From Lachnospiraceae bacterium (lineage in GTDB: Bacteria; Bacillota; Clostridia; Lachnospirales; Lachnospiraceae): 64,000 nt of DNA. The notes beneath the pieces are model-generated. The model saw only the letters and a list, made by a program, of their open reading frames with translations. It was not told the origin of the DNA and made no database searches. Positions 16,818-25,852 of the stretch are shown here, piece by piece; within the stretch, counting starts at the first letter, position 1, and the number at the start of each line of letters is the position of its first letter. Where the stretch lies: contig JAAUZE010000014.1 in NCBI GenBank assembly GCA_014804755.1, forward strand, positions 43,895-107,894, read 5' to 3'. The position numbers and the translations under genes were made by a program.

Positions 16818-18688
16818 GAAATGAAACGTATGAAAAGAATTTGGAAGCGCTCGGGAAATGTTCTGAGGAGATTCGGGAAGCGGTCACGCTTGCCCAAACA
16901 GATCCAGGTCGGTTCCGCGCCTGTGATGTTCATGCGGAGCTTTTTGATACCGGGGAGCGGAGCGTGCTGATCGCGGCGAAAGAGAACGGACCGGCATATC
17001 AGTTAGACAGCATGTACCGGCCCGACCTGGCGCCCTGGGTATGGGGGGAGCAGATGCAGATCGATCAGCAGGTCTACATGCCGAAATATATTTTCTTTGG
17101 CATCGGAAACGGTGCTCTTTTACGGATCCTGTTAGAATATAGCGATGATACGCTGCACGTGCTGGTATATGAGCCGTATCTGCTGTTTTTTAAGGAATTA
17201 TTGGGGCTGTGTGATTATTCTGATCTGTTCCTTGATGAACGTGTAGAGTGGATTGTTGAGGACATTCCCAATGTTTTTGAAGAGTTTGTGTATCGATTTG
17301 CGGATTTCCGCGATTTGAATAAGCTGTATTATCAGCCGTATCCGAATTACCGGAATCTGTTTCAAAAGGAACAGCAGGATGCGAGATGGGCGGTGCAGAT
17401 GTTCCATAACTCCGTGCAGGCGACGCAGGAGGTCTTAGCGAAATACGGAAAACAGTATTTTACCAATACCCTCCGCAATATGGCAGATTTTGTAAAGACA
17501 AAGTCGTTGGTGGATCTTTATGAGAAGATGCCGAAGGAAATGCCGTTTATCATGGTGGCGTCCGGACCGTCACTGGATAAGAATATTGACGAGCTGAAGG
17601 GCTTAAAGGGCAGGGCGTTTATTATGGCGGCGGATTCGGCGCTGCGCGTGCTCCTAAAGCATGACATTGTACCGGATATGTTCGTGTCGGTAGATGCGCA
17701 GAAGAACCAGAAGCATTTTGAATATCCGGGGGTTGCGGATATTCCGATCTTTACGAGTGGGTCGAATAATTATCAAACCTTGTTAAAAATTCACGCGCAG
17801 AAATATTTCATGAATGATATGAATGCTCATGTAAATCAGTTCCTGACAAAGAAAGGGATTCTGGTTCCTTCCTTTTCTTCGGGAGGCTCCGTGGCGAACG
17901 ACGGTTATGCCCTGGCTGCCGCAATGGGATTTAAGACGATCATATTAGTGGGACAGGATCTTGCTTATACGGATAATAAGACGCACTCGCAGGAATCCGT
18001 GCGCGGCGAGTGGAAGATGGATGCGAATGAATTTATTCATGACGAGGCGGACGGCTATTATGGCGGCAAGGTGAAAACTTCCCATGAGTTTCAGCTATAC
18101 CAGAAGTGGTTTGAGGAGGAGATTCCGAAGTATCCCGATTCTCACACGATCAATGCGACAGAGGGCGGTGTTTTGATCAGAGGAGCCGAGAATATGCCGC
18201 TTGCCGAAGCTGTGGCACGGTATTGCACCGAGGAGTACGATATAGGCGCGGTCTTTGATTCCATTGAGGATGTGTTTGATGATGAGACAAAGCGGGAGCT
18301 GATCACTTATCTGCAAAAAGCGCCGGAGGAACTACTGGAGATCAAACGGCGCGCAAAAAATGCTGTCCGGGATTATGATAAGATCATTGAAATCGCCTAC
18401 AGCGGGAAGCTAAAGCAGGGCGAATTAAAGAGACTGCTTGAACGCACGGGTGAGGTCAGCACACTGATGGAAAAGGCGCCCGTGATGTACTATATCCAAA
18501 ATGAGATGCAGGAGATCACGCATGATCAGCTTCAACAGGTATATGAGGCAAAGGAATCGGCGCGTGATGAACTGATCCATACGGCAAAGATCGGAAAAGA
18601 GTATTTGGAGGTCGCGATACGGACGATCGACCGGTGTCTGCCCGAGATCGAACTGTATATGGGGAAACTTTCGGAGATCATTGCGTAG
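16814..18688 (+). CDS. motility accessory factor (Maf/DUF115, MptE-like) glycosyltransferase
   Basis: 624 residues. Central domain (about 200-420) has the Maf/DUF115 signature: MVASGPSLDKNIDELK (about 247), FIMAADSALR, MFVSVDAQ, SFSSGGSVANDGYALAAAMG and a GQDLAYTDNKTHSQ loop. Maf proteins transfer nonulosonic acids such as pseudaminic or legionaminic acid to flagellin. Its place after fliC and before a NeuB-type synthase supports this. C-terminal third is helical. A second Maf lies at 33112. Confidence 0.88.
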   Translation: MRNETYEKNLEALGKCSEEIREAVTLAQTDPGRFRACDVHAELFDTGERSVLIAAKENGPAYQLDSMYRPDLAPWVWGEQMQIDQQVYMPKYIFFGIGNGALLRILLEYSDDTLHVLVYEPYLLFFKELLGLCDYSDLFLDERVEWIVEDIPNVFEEFVYRFADFRDLNKLYYQPYPNYRNLFQKEQQDARWAVQMFHNSVQATQEVLAKYGKQYFTNTLRNMADFVKTKSLVDLYEKMPKEMPFIMVASGPSLDKNIDELKGLKGRAFIMAADSALRVLLKHDIVPDMFVSVDAQKNQKHFEYPGVADIPIFTSGSNNYQTLLKIHAQKYFMNDMNAHVNQFLTKKGILVPSFSSGGSVANDGYALAAAMGFKTIILVGQDLAYTDNKTHSQESVRGEWKMDANEFIHDEADGYYGGKVKTSHEFQLYQKWFEEEIPKYPDSHTINATEGGVLIRGAENMPLAEAVARYCTEEYDIGAVFDSIEDVFDDETKRELITYLQKAPEELLEIKRRAKNAVRDYDKIIEIAYSGKLKQGELKRLLERTGEVSTLMEKAPVMYYIQNEMQEITHDQLQQVYEAKESARDELIHTAKIGKEYLEVAIRTIDRCLPEIELYMGKLSEIIA

Positions 18689-18765
18689 GACAGCTTACTT
18701 TTTTTGTACATGATGTCGATAATATATGTGTGGGATTTCATAAAATGAATGCAGGGGGCATACAG

Positions 18766-20268
18766 ATGGCAAGACAGGATATTTTTCAGGATCTGTTTAT
18801 TTTCGAGATGGCAAACAGCCATCAGGGAAGCGTGGAGCACGGTATTGACATTATCCGGGCGATGGGAAAGGTTGCGCGGAAATATAACGTAAAGGCTGCC
18901 GTAAAGCTTCAGTACCGTGATATGGATACGTTCATCCATCCTGATTTTAGGGGGAGGAAGGACGTGCCGCATGTTGATCGCTTTATGAGTACAAGATTAA
19001 AGTATGAGCAATTCTGCCAGCTTGTGGAAGCAGTCAGGGCTGAGGGGATGTTGACCATGAGCACACCGTTTGATGAGAAGGGCGTGGAGTGGTGTACGGA
19101 TCAGGGGCTGGATATTATTAAGATCGCAAGCTGTTCAGCACTGGATTGGCCGCTCCTTACAAAAGCAGCCTATTCACACAAGCCAATTATTCTTTCTACG
19201 GGAGGCAAGACGCTCTCTGATATTGATAAATTGTATAATTTCTTTTCTCATAAGGGCTGTACCTTTGCGTTCATGCATTGTATCGCAGAATATCCGGCGC
19301 CCGTTGAGAATCTGCAGCTGGACTTCATCGACAGGATGAACCGTAGGTACCGTGATATTACAATCGGTTATTCCGGACATGAGGATCCGGATAATAATAC
19401 AGTGCCGATGCTTGCGGTCGCGAAGGGCGCGAAAATATTAGAGCGCCATGTCGGACTGCCGACGGAAACGATCAAGCTGAATGCCTATTCCATGAATCCG
19501 GAGCAGGCGGATAAGTGGGTCGAAGCGGCGCTGCTTGCAAAAAAAATGTGTACCATGAAAAAGAAAAATGACAAATATGTCAGCCAGCCGGAACTGGATT
19601 CTCTGCGATCGCTAATGCGCGGCGTCTATGCAAAGCACCCGATCAAAGAGGGCGATGTCATGACGGAGGCGGATGTATTTTATGCGATGCCGTGTGTGGA
19701 GAAGCAGCTTACGAGCGGCGAATTTAAGGATGGTATGGTGGCGAGTCATGATTATGCGGAGAATGAAAAGCTGATCGAGACGCCGATGATGACAGGGGTC
19801 GGTGTTGTCAGGAGCGCGGTGCACGATGCGAAAGGTATGCTTTACGAGGCGGGGATCGCGCTCGGAAATGATTTTGAGGTGGAGATTTCCCATCATTTCG
19901 GCATGAAGCATTTCCGTCAGTACGGTGCGATCATCATCAACATCATTAATCGGGAATATTGCAAGAAATATATTATCGTGCTGCCGGGACAGTTCCATCC
20001 GCTGCATGCCCACCGGGTGAAAGAGGAGACGTTCCAGGTGCTTTACGGGGACTTAAAGGTGCAGATCGAGGGGCAGGAGGAGAAGCTGCTGCATCCGGGA
20101 GATATGCAGACGGTGCTGCGCGGGGAGTTCCATTCGTTTTCCTCAGATACCGGCGCCATCTTCGAGGAGGTATCGACGCAGCATATGAAATCGGATTCCT
20201 ATTATAAAGACCCGGAAATTGCAAGAATGGATCCGATGGAGAGGAAAACATTCCTTAAGAAATGGTAA
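18766..20268 (+). CDS. NeuB-type nonulosonate synthase fused to a cupin (lyxose isomerase-like) domain
   Basis: 500 residues starting at ATG 18766 after GCAGGGGG. Residues about 1-270 form the NeuB TIM barrel (KLQYRD, STPFDEKGVEW, FMHCIAEYPAP, GYSGHEDPDN, ERHVGL), which condenses phosphoenolpyruvate with a hexose derivative. A SAF/antifreeze-like segment follows (about 285-345, LRSLMRGVYAKHPIKEGDVM). Residues about 385-490 form a metal-binding cupin (HPLHAHRVKEETFQVLYGDL, then PGDMQTVLRGEFHSF) that resembles D-lyxose isomerases. The fusion suggests that one enzyme makes and condenses the sugar. Confidence 0.87.
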   Translation: MARQDIFQDLFIFEMANSHQGSVEHGIDIIRAMGKVARKYNVKAAVKLQYRDMDTFIHPDFRGRKDVPHVDRFMSTRLKYEQFCQLVEAVRAEGMLTMSTPFDEKGVEWCTDQGLDIIKIASCSALDWPLLTKAAYSHKPIILSTGGKTLSDIDKLYNFFSHKGCTFAFMHCIAEYPAPVENLQLDFIDRMNRRYRDITIGYSGHEDPDNNTVPMLAVAKGAKILERHVGLPTETIKLNAYSMNPEQADKWVEAALLAKKMCTMKKKNDKYVSQPELDSLRSLMRGVYAKHPIKEGDVMTEADVFYAMPCVEKQLTSGEFKDGMVASHDYAENEKLIETPMMTGVGVVRSAVHDAKGMLYEAGIALGNDFEVEISHHFGMKHFRQYGAIIINIINREYCKKYIIVLPGQFHPLHAHRVKEETFQVLYGDLKVQIEGQEEKLLHPGDMQTVLRGEFHSFSSDTGAIFEEVSTQHMKSDSYYKDPEIARMDPMERKTFLKKW

Positions 20269-20296
20269 TGGGAACCTGCAGGTGAGGTGAATGGTA

Positions 20297-20635
20297 ATGG
20301 ACAGAACAGCGAGCATGAAAAAAGAAATATTGGCTCAATATAAAAGTGTGCGGCAGTTTGCGATGGAAATGGGAATCCCGTATTCTACGCTGGTGACGGC
20401 GCTGGATCGCGGGATTGACGGCATGGCATACAGTACGGTCATCTGCATGTGCGACAGGCTGCGCATTAATCCGATTGACTTTACGCCCATGGATGAGGAT
20501 ACGAACAGCTCCAGCCGCAAGATGCTGCAGGACAAGGTGATGAAGCACTTTTTGAAATTAAATAAGCAGGGCAGGGAGCGAATCTTAGAAGCAATGGCGG
20601 ATATGGTTCAGCTTGAGAAATATGCGGAGAAATAA
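20297..20635 (+). CDS. small HTH (XRE-like) DNA-binding protein
   Basis: 112 residues. Residues about 12-55 read as a helix-turn-helix of the XRE type (SVRQFAMEMGIPYSTLVTALDRG with a following CMCDRLRINPIDF helix); the C-terminal half is a basic helix likely for dimerisation. The ATG at 20297 has the better distance from GAGGTGA than the in-frame ATG at 20291. It lies inside the nonulosonate gene cluster and faces a nested palindrome just downstream, a possible operator for it. Confidence 0.8.
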   Translation: MDRTASMKKEILAQYKSVRQFAMEMGIPYSTLVTALDRGIDGMAYSTVICMCDRLRINPIDFTPMDEDTNSSSRKMLQDKVMKHFLKLNKQGRERILEAMADMVQLEKYAEK

Positions 20636-20648
20636 AAAGAACGAGCTC

Positions 20649-20700
20649 TTCCTGTATGTGTGCTAGAATTGCTTTGTCCGGACAATACTACATACAGGAA
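20649..20700. repeat. nested palindrome, possible operator
   Basis: Perfect 11-bp arms TTCCTGTATGT (20649-20659) and ACATACAGGAA (20690-20700) enclose a perfect 12-bp palindrome TTGTCCGGACAA (20674-20685). There is no T run after it. It lies between the HTH gene and the cupin gene. Confidence 0.6.
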
Positions 20701-20764
20701 AGAACCGGGAATGTCAGGGCAGAGACAAACAGGGCAGAGACGAATTGGACAGGAGGAAATCACA

Positions 20765-21205
20765 TTGCAGCCGATTTTAATTAAAAACGGAGATGAAACA
20801 CTGGCGATCATCATTAAGGGGGACGAGCAGGATGAGGGGATTCGTTTTTTTACACCGGATGATTATTCGCAGCAGCTTGCCTATATGCACCATCCGACGG
20901 GGAAGCTGATTCAGCCCCATGTGCATAATGTCGTTCATCGGGAGGTTCATTATACGCAGGAGGTTCTGGTGATCAAACGCGGCAGGCTGCGGGTTGATTT
21001 TTTTGATCAGGAACAGCGTTACCTGAAAAGTTATATTTTAAATGCCGGAGATCTGATCCTGCTCTCGGGAGGCGGACACGGCTTTGAGGTGCTTGAGGAA
21101 GTGGAAATGTACGAGATCAAGCAGGGACCGTATGCGGGAGAAGCCGACAAGACCCGGTTTGAGTATCGGGTGGAGCAGCCGGTCTTTGAGGAGGAGAATG
21201 TATGA
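20765..21205 (+). CDS. cupin-fold protein of the sugar cluster
   Basis: 146 residues starting at TTG 20765, eight bases after AGGAGG; an ATG at 20711 is in frame but has no ribosome site. A single cupin domain: HPTGKLIQPHVHNVVHREVHYTQEVLVIKRG with three to four His ligands, then a GDLILLSGGGHGF second motif. Such cupins include sugar isomerases and epimerases; the exact reaction is not evident. It overlaps the aminotransferase start by 4 nt, so they are coupled. Confidence 0.78.
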   Translation: MQPILIKNGDETLAIIIKGDEQDEGIRFFTPDDYSQQLAYMHHPTGKLIQPHVHNVVHREVHYTQEVLVIKRGRLRVDFFDQEQRYLKSYILNAGDLILLSGGGHGFEVLEEVEMYEIKQGPYAGEADKTRFEYRVEQPVFEEENV

Positions 21206-22323
21206 GTGGCTTTATTCCGGTCAATGAACCGTTGTTAAACGGGAATGAGAAAGCATATTTATGTGAGTGTATTGATACGGGATGGATTTCGAGCGAAGGC
21301 CCGTTTGTGAAACGGTTTGAGCAGGAGATGGCGGCGTATGTCGGCAGAAAATACGGCATTGCGGTCAGCAACGGAACGGCGGCGCTGGAGGCGGCGGTGC
21401 AGGCGCTTGATTTGGAAAAGGGCGCGGAGGTCATTCTTCCTGCGTTTACGATCATATCCTGCGCGCAGGCAGTCACGAAGGCGGGGCTTGTGCCGGTCGT
21501 CGTGGACTGTGAGCCGGATACATGGAATATGGATGTGAGCCGGATCGAAGAAAAGATCACGGACAAGACCCGTGCGATCATGGTCGTCCATATTTATGGG
21601 CTTCCCGTGGAAATGGACGCTGTTTTGGCGCTCGCAAAAAAGCATCACTTAAAGGTGATCGAGGATGCGGCGGAAATGCACGGACAGACCTATCACGGAA
21701 AACAGTGCGGGAGTTTTGGAGATATCAGTATTTTCAGCTTTTATCCCAATAAGCATATTACCTGCGGCGAGGGCGGCATGATCCTGACGGATGATGAGGG
21801 ACTGGCGGAGCGCTGCCGCGGTGCAAGAAATTTATTTTTTTCCGCGAGACGCTATGTACACGAGGAGATCGGAAGCAATTTCCGCATGACGAACATGCAG
21901 GCGGCGGTCGGGGTCGCGCAGCTTGAAAAGATGGAGGAGCATATTCAGCGCAAGCGTGAGATCGGACGGCGCTACAACGCTCTGTTTGCGGAGCTTCAGG
22001 ATGTGATGCTGCCGATTCCCGAAACCCCGTATGCGGAAAATATTTATTGGGTGTACGGAATGGTGATCGGGGAAAGTTATGATTTTAACGCGCTCGAAGC
22101 GATGGAGCGGCTTGGTGGGATGGGCATCGGGACAAGGTCGTTTTTTTATCCGATACACAGGCAGCCGGTCTACCTAAAACAGGGGATGTTCGAAGGGGTA
22201 TCCTGTCCGAACGCGGAACGCATTTCGGAGCGCGGTTTTTACATTCCGAGCGGACTCGGCATCACGGATGAGCAGATCGAGACGGTCGCGCAGGCCGTGA
22301 AAACGCTGTTTCGACAGGCTTAA
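21202..22323 (+). CDS. DegT/DnrJ/EryC1/StrS family sugar aminotransferase
   Basis: 373 residues, full length for the family. Visible PLP-site motifs: SNGTAALEAAVQAL (about 56-70), PAFTIISCAQAV, IEDAAEMHG (about 155) and the Schiff-base lysine in FYPNKHITCGEGG (about residue 184). These enzymes transaminate nucleotide-linked keto-sugars, for example in pseudaminic or legionaminic acid and other surface sugars. It is coupled to the cupin gene and lies four genes after Maf, in keeping with flagellar or surface glycan synthesis. Confidence 0.9.
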   Translation: MSGFIPVNEPLLNGNEKAYLCECIDTGWISSEGPFVKRFEQEMAAYVGRKYGIAVSNGTAALEAAVQALDLEKGAEVILPAFTIISCAQAVTKAGLVPVVVDCEPDTWNMDVSRIEEKITDKTRAIMVVHIYGLPVEMDAVLALAKKHHLKVIEDAAEMHGQTYHGKQCGSFGDISIFSFYPNKHITCGEGGMILTDDEGLAERCRGARNLFFSARRYVHEEIGSNFRMTNMQAAVGVAQLEKMEEHIQRKREIGRRYNALFAELQDVMLPIPETPYAENIYWVYGMVIGESYDFNALEAMERLGGMGIGTRSFFYPIHRQPVYLKQGMFEGVSCPNAERISERGFYIPSGLGITDEQIETVAQAVKTLFRQA

Positions 22324-22338
22324 AGGGCGGAGCTGCCT

Positions 22339-22923
22339 ATGAAGACGATTTTTGTCCACGATATACCGGTCACCCTTGACCGGAGGCGTATTAAGAATGT
22401 GAATTTGTATATCCGCCCGCCGCACGGCGACGTGCTCGTGACCGCGCCGATGCGCCTGAGCGAGGCGCAGATCATGAAGTTTCTCAGCGAAAAAGAGGAT
22501 TGGATCATAAGGCACAGAGAGCAGGTGATCGCGCGCGCAAAAGAGGATCGGGAAAACAGCCTGCGCAGTATGACCCGGCGCAGCGTGACGAAGGAGGAGC
22601 TTGCGCGCCTGAAAGAGCAGATCGCGCAGTATGCGGGAAAGTGGGAGCCGATCATGGGCGTACATTGCGTTCACTGGACAATCCGCGATATGAAAAGCCG
22701 CTGGGGGAGCTGTACAGTGGCAAAAAAAACGATCCGCATCAATCTGCAGCTTGCAAGAAAGCCGGAGGAATGTGTGGAATATGTTGTTGTGCATGAGCTT
22801 GTGCATCTGCTGGAGCCGAGCCATAACGAACGGTTTCACGCATATATGAAGGAGTTTCTGCCGGATTATAAGGAGCGGAAACGCCTGTTGGAGGAATGCG
22901 GCTTTTCTGAGCGTTCTTCCTAG
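22339..22923 (+). CDS. YgjP-like (M48/SprT-related) metalloprotein
   Basis: 194 residues. N-terminal half has the RRRIKNVNLYIRPPHGDVLVTAP pattern of the YgjP/DUF45 family, the middle has MKSRWGSCTVAKKTIRINLQL and the C-terminal half the zinc site HELVHLLEPSHNERF (H152, E153, H156). Homologues are predicted metal-dependent hydrolases of uncertain function. It follows the aminotransferase by 15 nt, likely the last gene of that operon, but is not obviously tied to sugar metabolism. Confidence 0.85.
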   Translation: MKTIFVHDIPVTLDRRRIKNVNLYIRPPHGDVLVTAPMRLSEAQIMKFLSEKEDWIIRHREQVIARAKEDRENSLRSMTRRSVTKEELARLKEQIAQYAGKWEPIMGVHCVHWTIRDMKSRWGSCTVAKKTIRINLQLARKPEECVEYVVVHELVHLLEPSHNERFHAYMKEFLPDYKERKRLLEECGFSERSS

Positions 22924-22969
22924 AAGACATTTTTAGGCATCTATTGGCAATTTTTTTATAAAATAGGGC

Positions 22970-22998
22970 TTGCATTTTTGTGAAGAATCTTGTATACT
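22970..22998 (+). promoter_or_regulatory. promoter of tRNA-Gln
   Basis: TTGCAT (22970-22975), 17-nt spacer, TATACT (22993-22998), 40 nt before the tRNA. Confidence 0.7.
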
Positions 22999-23038
22999 TG
23001 TCAAGTGTTAGGCGGTGATGTTCCTGCCGCAATGATAT

Positions 23039-23110
23039 TGGGCTATCGCCAAACGGTAAGGCAACGGACTCTGACTCCGTCATTTCAAGGTTCGAATCCT
23101 TGTAGCCCAG
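23039..23110 (+). tRNA. tRNA-Gln (anticodon CTG)
   Basis: 72-nt cloverleaf: acceptor arm TGGGCTA (23039-23045) pairs perfectly with TAGCCCA (23103-23109), discriminator G; anticodon stem ACGGA/TCCGT with loop CTCTGAC gives anticodon CTG; T arm contains GGTTCGAATCC. The CCA end is not encoded. It is a single gene, followed by a terminator. Confidence 0.95.
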
Positions 23111-23112
23111 CT

Positions 23113-23141
23113 AAGGCGCTCGATTATCGGGCGCTTTTTTC
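23113..23141 (+). terminator. terminator after tRNA-Gln
   Basis: GCGCtCG and CGgGCGC arms around ATTAT (23116-23134), followed by six T. Confidence 0.7.
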
Positions 23142-23167
23142 GGTTTATCGAGGTGGAAGGAGCAGCT

Positions 23168-23890
23168 ATGTATCAGTTTGAGAGCAGGGTGCGCTATTCC
23201 GAGACGGACAGTCGAGGAAAGCTGACGCCGGAAGGGATCATGGAATATTTTGAGGACTGCACGACGTTTCAATCTGAGGATATCGGACTTGGCGTGCAGT
23301 ATTTGAAAGAGTGCCAAAGGGTGTGGGTGCTGTCGTTTGTCCAGATCGGGATCAACCGTTATCCGTCCCTCGGCGAGCGGATTGTGATCCAGACGATTCC
23401 CTATGACATCAAGGGGTTTCTCGGGTACCGTAATTTTGTGCTTCGGACGCCGGAGGATGAAGTGCTGGCGTATGCCAATACGATGTGGACGTATCTTGAT
23501 ACCAGTATCGGCAGGCCGGTCAAGGCACCCGATTCCATGGCGGAGGCGTACGGACTGTCCGAGCGGTATCCGATGGAATATGCGCCGCGCAAGATCGCAA
23601 TGCCGGAGAATCCGGCCGCGTTTGAGGAGATCGTGGTAAAGCCGCATCATTTGGATACCAACGACCATGTGAATAATGTGGAGTATGTGCGCATGGCGCG
23701 TGAGCTTACGCAGAAGGACGGGCGTATTGTGCGCGGTCTTCGCGTGGAATACAAGCAGTCCGCGCTGCTTGGAGATGTGATCCATCCGGTCGGCGCGGCG
23801 GATGCGGGGGGCGCAGGGATGGTTTTTTCTCTCAATAATGAAGAAGGAAAACCGTATGCGGTCGTGGAATTGGAATATGGGGAGGCGTAG
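23168..23890 (+). CDS. acyl-ACP thioesterase (FatA/FatB family)
   Basis: 240 residues, a double hot-dog fold. N-terminal part has YSETDSRGKLTPEGIMEYFEDC, the second half HHLDTNDHVNNVEYVRMA (about 164-181), with the Asp/Asn/His catalytic pattern of the family. It releases fatty acids from acyl carrier protein. Start ATG 23168 is preceded by AAGGAG. Common as a single enzyme in Clostridia. Confidence 0.9.
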   Translation: MYQFESRVRYSETDSRGKLTPEGIMEYFEDCTTFQSEDIGLGVQYLKECQRVWVLSFVQIGINRYPSLGERIVIQTIPYDIKGFLGYRNFVLRTPEDEVLAYANTMWTYLDTSIGRPVKAPDSMAEAYGLSERYPMEYAPRKIAMPENPAAFEEIVVKPHHLDTNDHVNNVEYVRMARELTQKDGRIVRGLRVEYKQSALLGDVIHPVGAADAGGAGMVFSLNNEEGKPYAVVELEYGEA

Positions 23891-23936
23891 GGCGGGACAT
23901 ACTGCCTGAACGAAAGAAATAAAAGGGAGATCATAG

Positions 23937-24782
23937 ATGGAGCTTGGAGCATGGCAGAGCTTACTCTGCGTACGAAAAGTGGAATTTGGCGTTTATCTTG
24001 CCGAAAGACAGGATGCGCCGAGGGAGGAGCGGGTGCTGCTCCCGATCAAGCAGGTGCCGGAGCGCCTTACGGTCGGGGATTCCATCGACGTGTTTATTTA
24101 CCGCGATTCGGGAGACCGGCTGATCGCGACCGTGAACGAGCCGCTGATTGCCAAGGGACAGATCGCAAGGCTGAAGGTCGTTGAGGTCGGGAAAGTCGGC
24201 GCGTTCTTAAACTGGGGGCTGGAAAAGGATCTTCTTTTGCCGTTTAAGGAGCAGACGCGGAAGGTGAGCGTGGGTGAGGAATGCCTTGTCGCGCTTTATA
24301 CGGATAAGAGCGACCGGCTCTGTGCCACGATGAATGTGTATGAATATTTGGAGAAGAACAGTCCTTATCAAAAGGACGATACCGTGCAGGGAACCGTGTA
24401 TGAGACGAGCGAGCGCTTCGGCGTGTTTGTGGCGGTGGACGACCGGTACAGCGCGCTCATCCCGGCGAAGGAGCGCTATGGGAATTTTCGTATCGGCGAT
24501 GTGATCACGGCGCGCGTTACGGCAGTCAAGGAGGACGGAAAGCTGGATTTAAGCGTCCGCGAAAAGGCGTATCTCTTGATTGAGACGGACGCCGTGCGCA
24601 TCTTAAAGGCAATCGACAGTTCGGGCGGGAAGCTTTGGTTTAACGATAAGGCGTCTCCCGAGCTGATACGGCGGGAAATGGATATGAGCAAAAACGAATT
24701 TAAGCGTGCGGTAGGCCATCTGCTCAAAAACGGGGAAATTGTGCAGGATGAAAACGGAATCCGCAGAAAGGGGATAGATTGA
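23937..24782 (+). CDS. cvfB: CvfB-like S1 RNA-binding protein
   Basis: 281 residues. Three S1-type OB repeats in the first 215 residues (for example FGVYLAERQ, VGAFLNWGLEKDLLLPF and FGVFVAVDDRYSALIPA) and a C-terminal winged-helix-like domain (about 220-281). The layout is that of CvfB/YitL, a cytoplasmic RNA-binding protein linked to virulence gene control in Staphylococcus. Ribosome site AAAGGGAG precedes ATG 23937. Confidence 0.88.
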   Translation: MELGAWQSLLCVRKVEFGVYLAERQDAPREERVLLPIKQVPERLTVGDSIDVFIYRDSGDRLIATVNEPLIAKGQIARLKVVEVGKVGAFLNWGLEKDLLLPFKEQTRKVSVGEECLVALYTDKSDRLCATMNVYEYLEKNSPYQKDDTVQGTVYETSERFGVFVAVDDRYSALIPAKERYGNFRIGDVITARVTAVKEDGKLDLSVREKAYLLIETDAVRILKAIDSSGGKLWFNDKASPELIRREMDMSKNEFKRAVGHLLKNGEIVQDENGIRRKGID

Positions 24783-24879
24783 AAAATCAAAGATTTTTCA
24801 AAAGCGAACAAGTTCGCTTTGCAAATATTGTGCTGACGCCCAAATTCGCAGACTTCGGTAAGAATGGAGGATTTTTATG
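24781..24879 (+). repeat. hairpin-containing repeat element, copy A
   Basis: GAAAAATC/GATTTTTC (24781-24788, 24792-24799) and AAAGCGAAC/GTTCGCTTT (24801-24809, 24812-24820), ending with a segment (24842-24879) closely similar to 41738-41774 before rpoB. It supplies GGAGGATTTTT before the ATG of the next gene. Confidence 0.55.
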
Positions 24880-25818
24880 AACGCGAAAAAAGTAAACTGG
24901 ATGTTTGTTGCGATCTTTTTCATGTATCATGCCGTTTCATACGGACTGATTTATTATATCACGCATATCCATATGATCGGGCTGATCCCGTTAAATATGG
25001 TAAGCGAGCTGATCTTTATCATTCCGGGCGTGATATTTGTGTTTGCGACACGTACGAAATGGCGCGATATGTTGAAATTAAAGCCGATCAGAATATCGAC
25101 GGTGCTGATCGTCATTCTTTTTACATTCCTGTGTATGCCGCTTGTCACGGTTGTCAATCTGGCGACGCAGTTTTTTGTGGAAAACGCGGTGGAAGCGAGC
25201 AGCACCATGTTCCTGCTGATGCCGTTCGGCGTGACGTTTTTTATTGTGGCGATTTATGCGCCCGTCTGTGAGGAGATTGTATTCCGCGGCATTACGTATG
25301 AATCGTTAAAAAAGGACATGAGCGTCTTAAAGGCAATGATCATTTCCGCTGTCTTTTTCGGTCTGGCACATATGAATTTCAATCAGGCGGCTTATGCGCT
25401 GCTGCTCGGCCTGATCCTTGTTTTGGTGCGCGAAGCGACGGGAAGCCTGTGGGCGACGATTCTGATCCATGTGGTCTTTAACGGCTGGAATGTGATCCTG
25501 ATGTATGCAAGTGAGTGGATGATAGAGGCGTTCCCTGATCTGGCAGGAGATGCCACGTCACTTGTACAGACGACGGCTGATCGCAATGCGCTGTTATCGA
25601 GGATGCTCGGCATTTACCTGATCATTGCGGCTGTCACGACGACGCTGGCGGGCTGCGTGCTCGTGTGGATGGCGGGCAGGGAAGGCCGGAAAGAGGAATT
25701 GCGGAATATCTGGCGGTGCAGAAAAGAGGGAAAAAAGAACGGCCCCGCTTGGCTCATCCCGTATATTCTCGTGCTGGCGCTGTTTTTGGGTTACATGCTC
25801 TATGACGTGCTGGCATAA
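24877..25818 (+). CDS. CPBP family intramembrane metalloprotease
   Basis: 313 residues with seven to eight hydrophobic segments. The CPBP (Abi) motifs are present: EEIVFRG (E132, E133, R137), FGLAHMNFN (about 161-169) and HVVFNGWN (about 198-205). These are membrane proteases related to CAAX prenyl endopeptidases; bacterial substrates are mostly unknown. The start ATG and ribosome site fall inside the end of the upstream repeat element. Last gene before a bidirectional terminator. Confidence 0.9.
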   Translation: MNAKKVNWMFVAIFFMYHAVSYGLIYYITHIHMIGLIPLNMVSELIFIIPGVIFVFATRTKWRDMLKLKPIRISTVLIVILFTFLCMPLVTVVNLATQFFVENAVEASSTMFLLMPFGVTFFIVAIYAPVCEEIVFRGITYESLKKDMSVLKAMIISAVFFGLAHMNFNQAAYALLLGLILVLVREATGSLWATILIHVVFNGWNVILMYASEWMIEAFPDLAGDATSLVQTTADRNALLSRMLGIYLIIAAVTTTLAGCVLVWMAGREGRKEELRNIWRCRKEGKKNGPAWLIPYILVLALFLGYMLYDVLA

Positions 25819-25820
25819 AA

Positions 25821-25852
25821 AAAGAATGGCGCGAATGCGCCATTCTTTTTTT
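25821..25852. terminator. bidirectional terminator
   Basis: AAAGAATGGCGC (25821-25832) pairs perfectly with GCGCCATTCTTT (25837-25848), with A and T runs on either side. It serves the CPBP gene on plus and yjfB on minus. Confidence 0.88.

Noticed and set aside
18634..18765. Upstream extension of the NeuB-type gene into the end of Maf
   Set aside because: The extra residues are not NeuB-like, and ATG 18766 has a good ribosome site.
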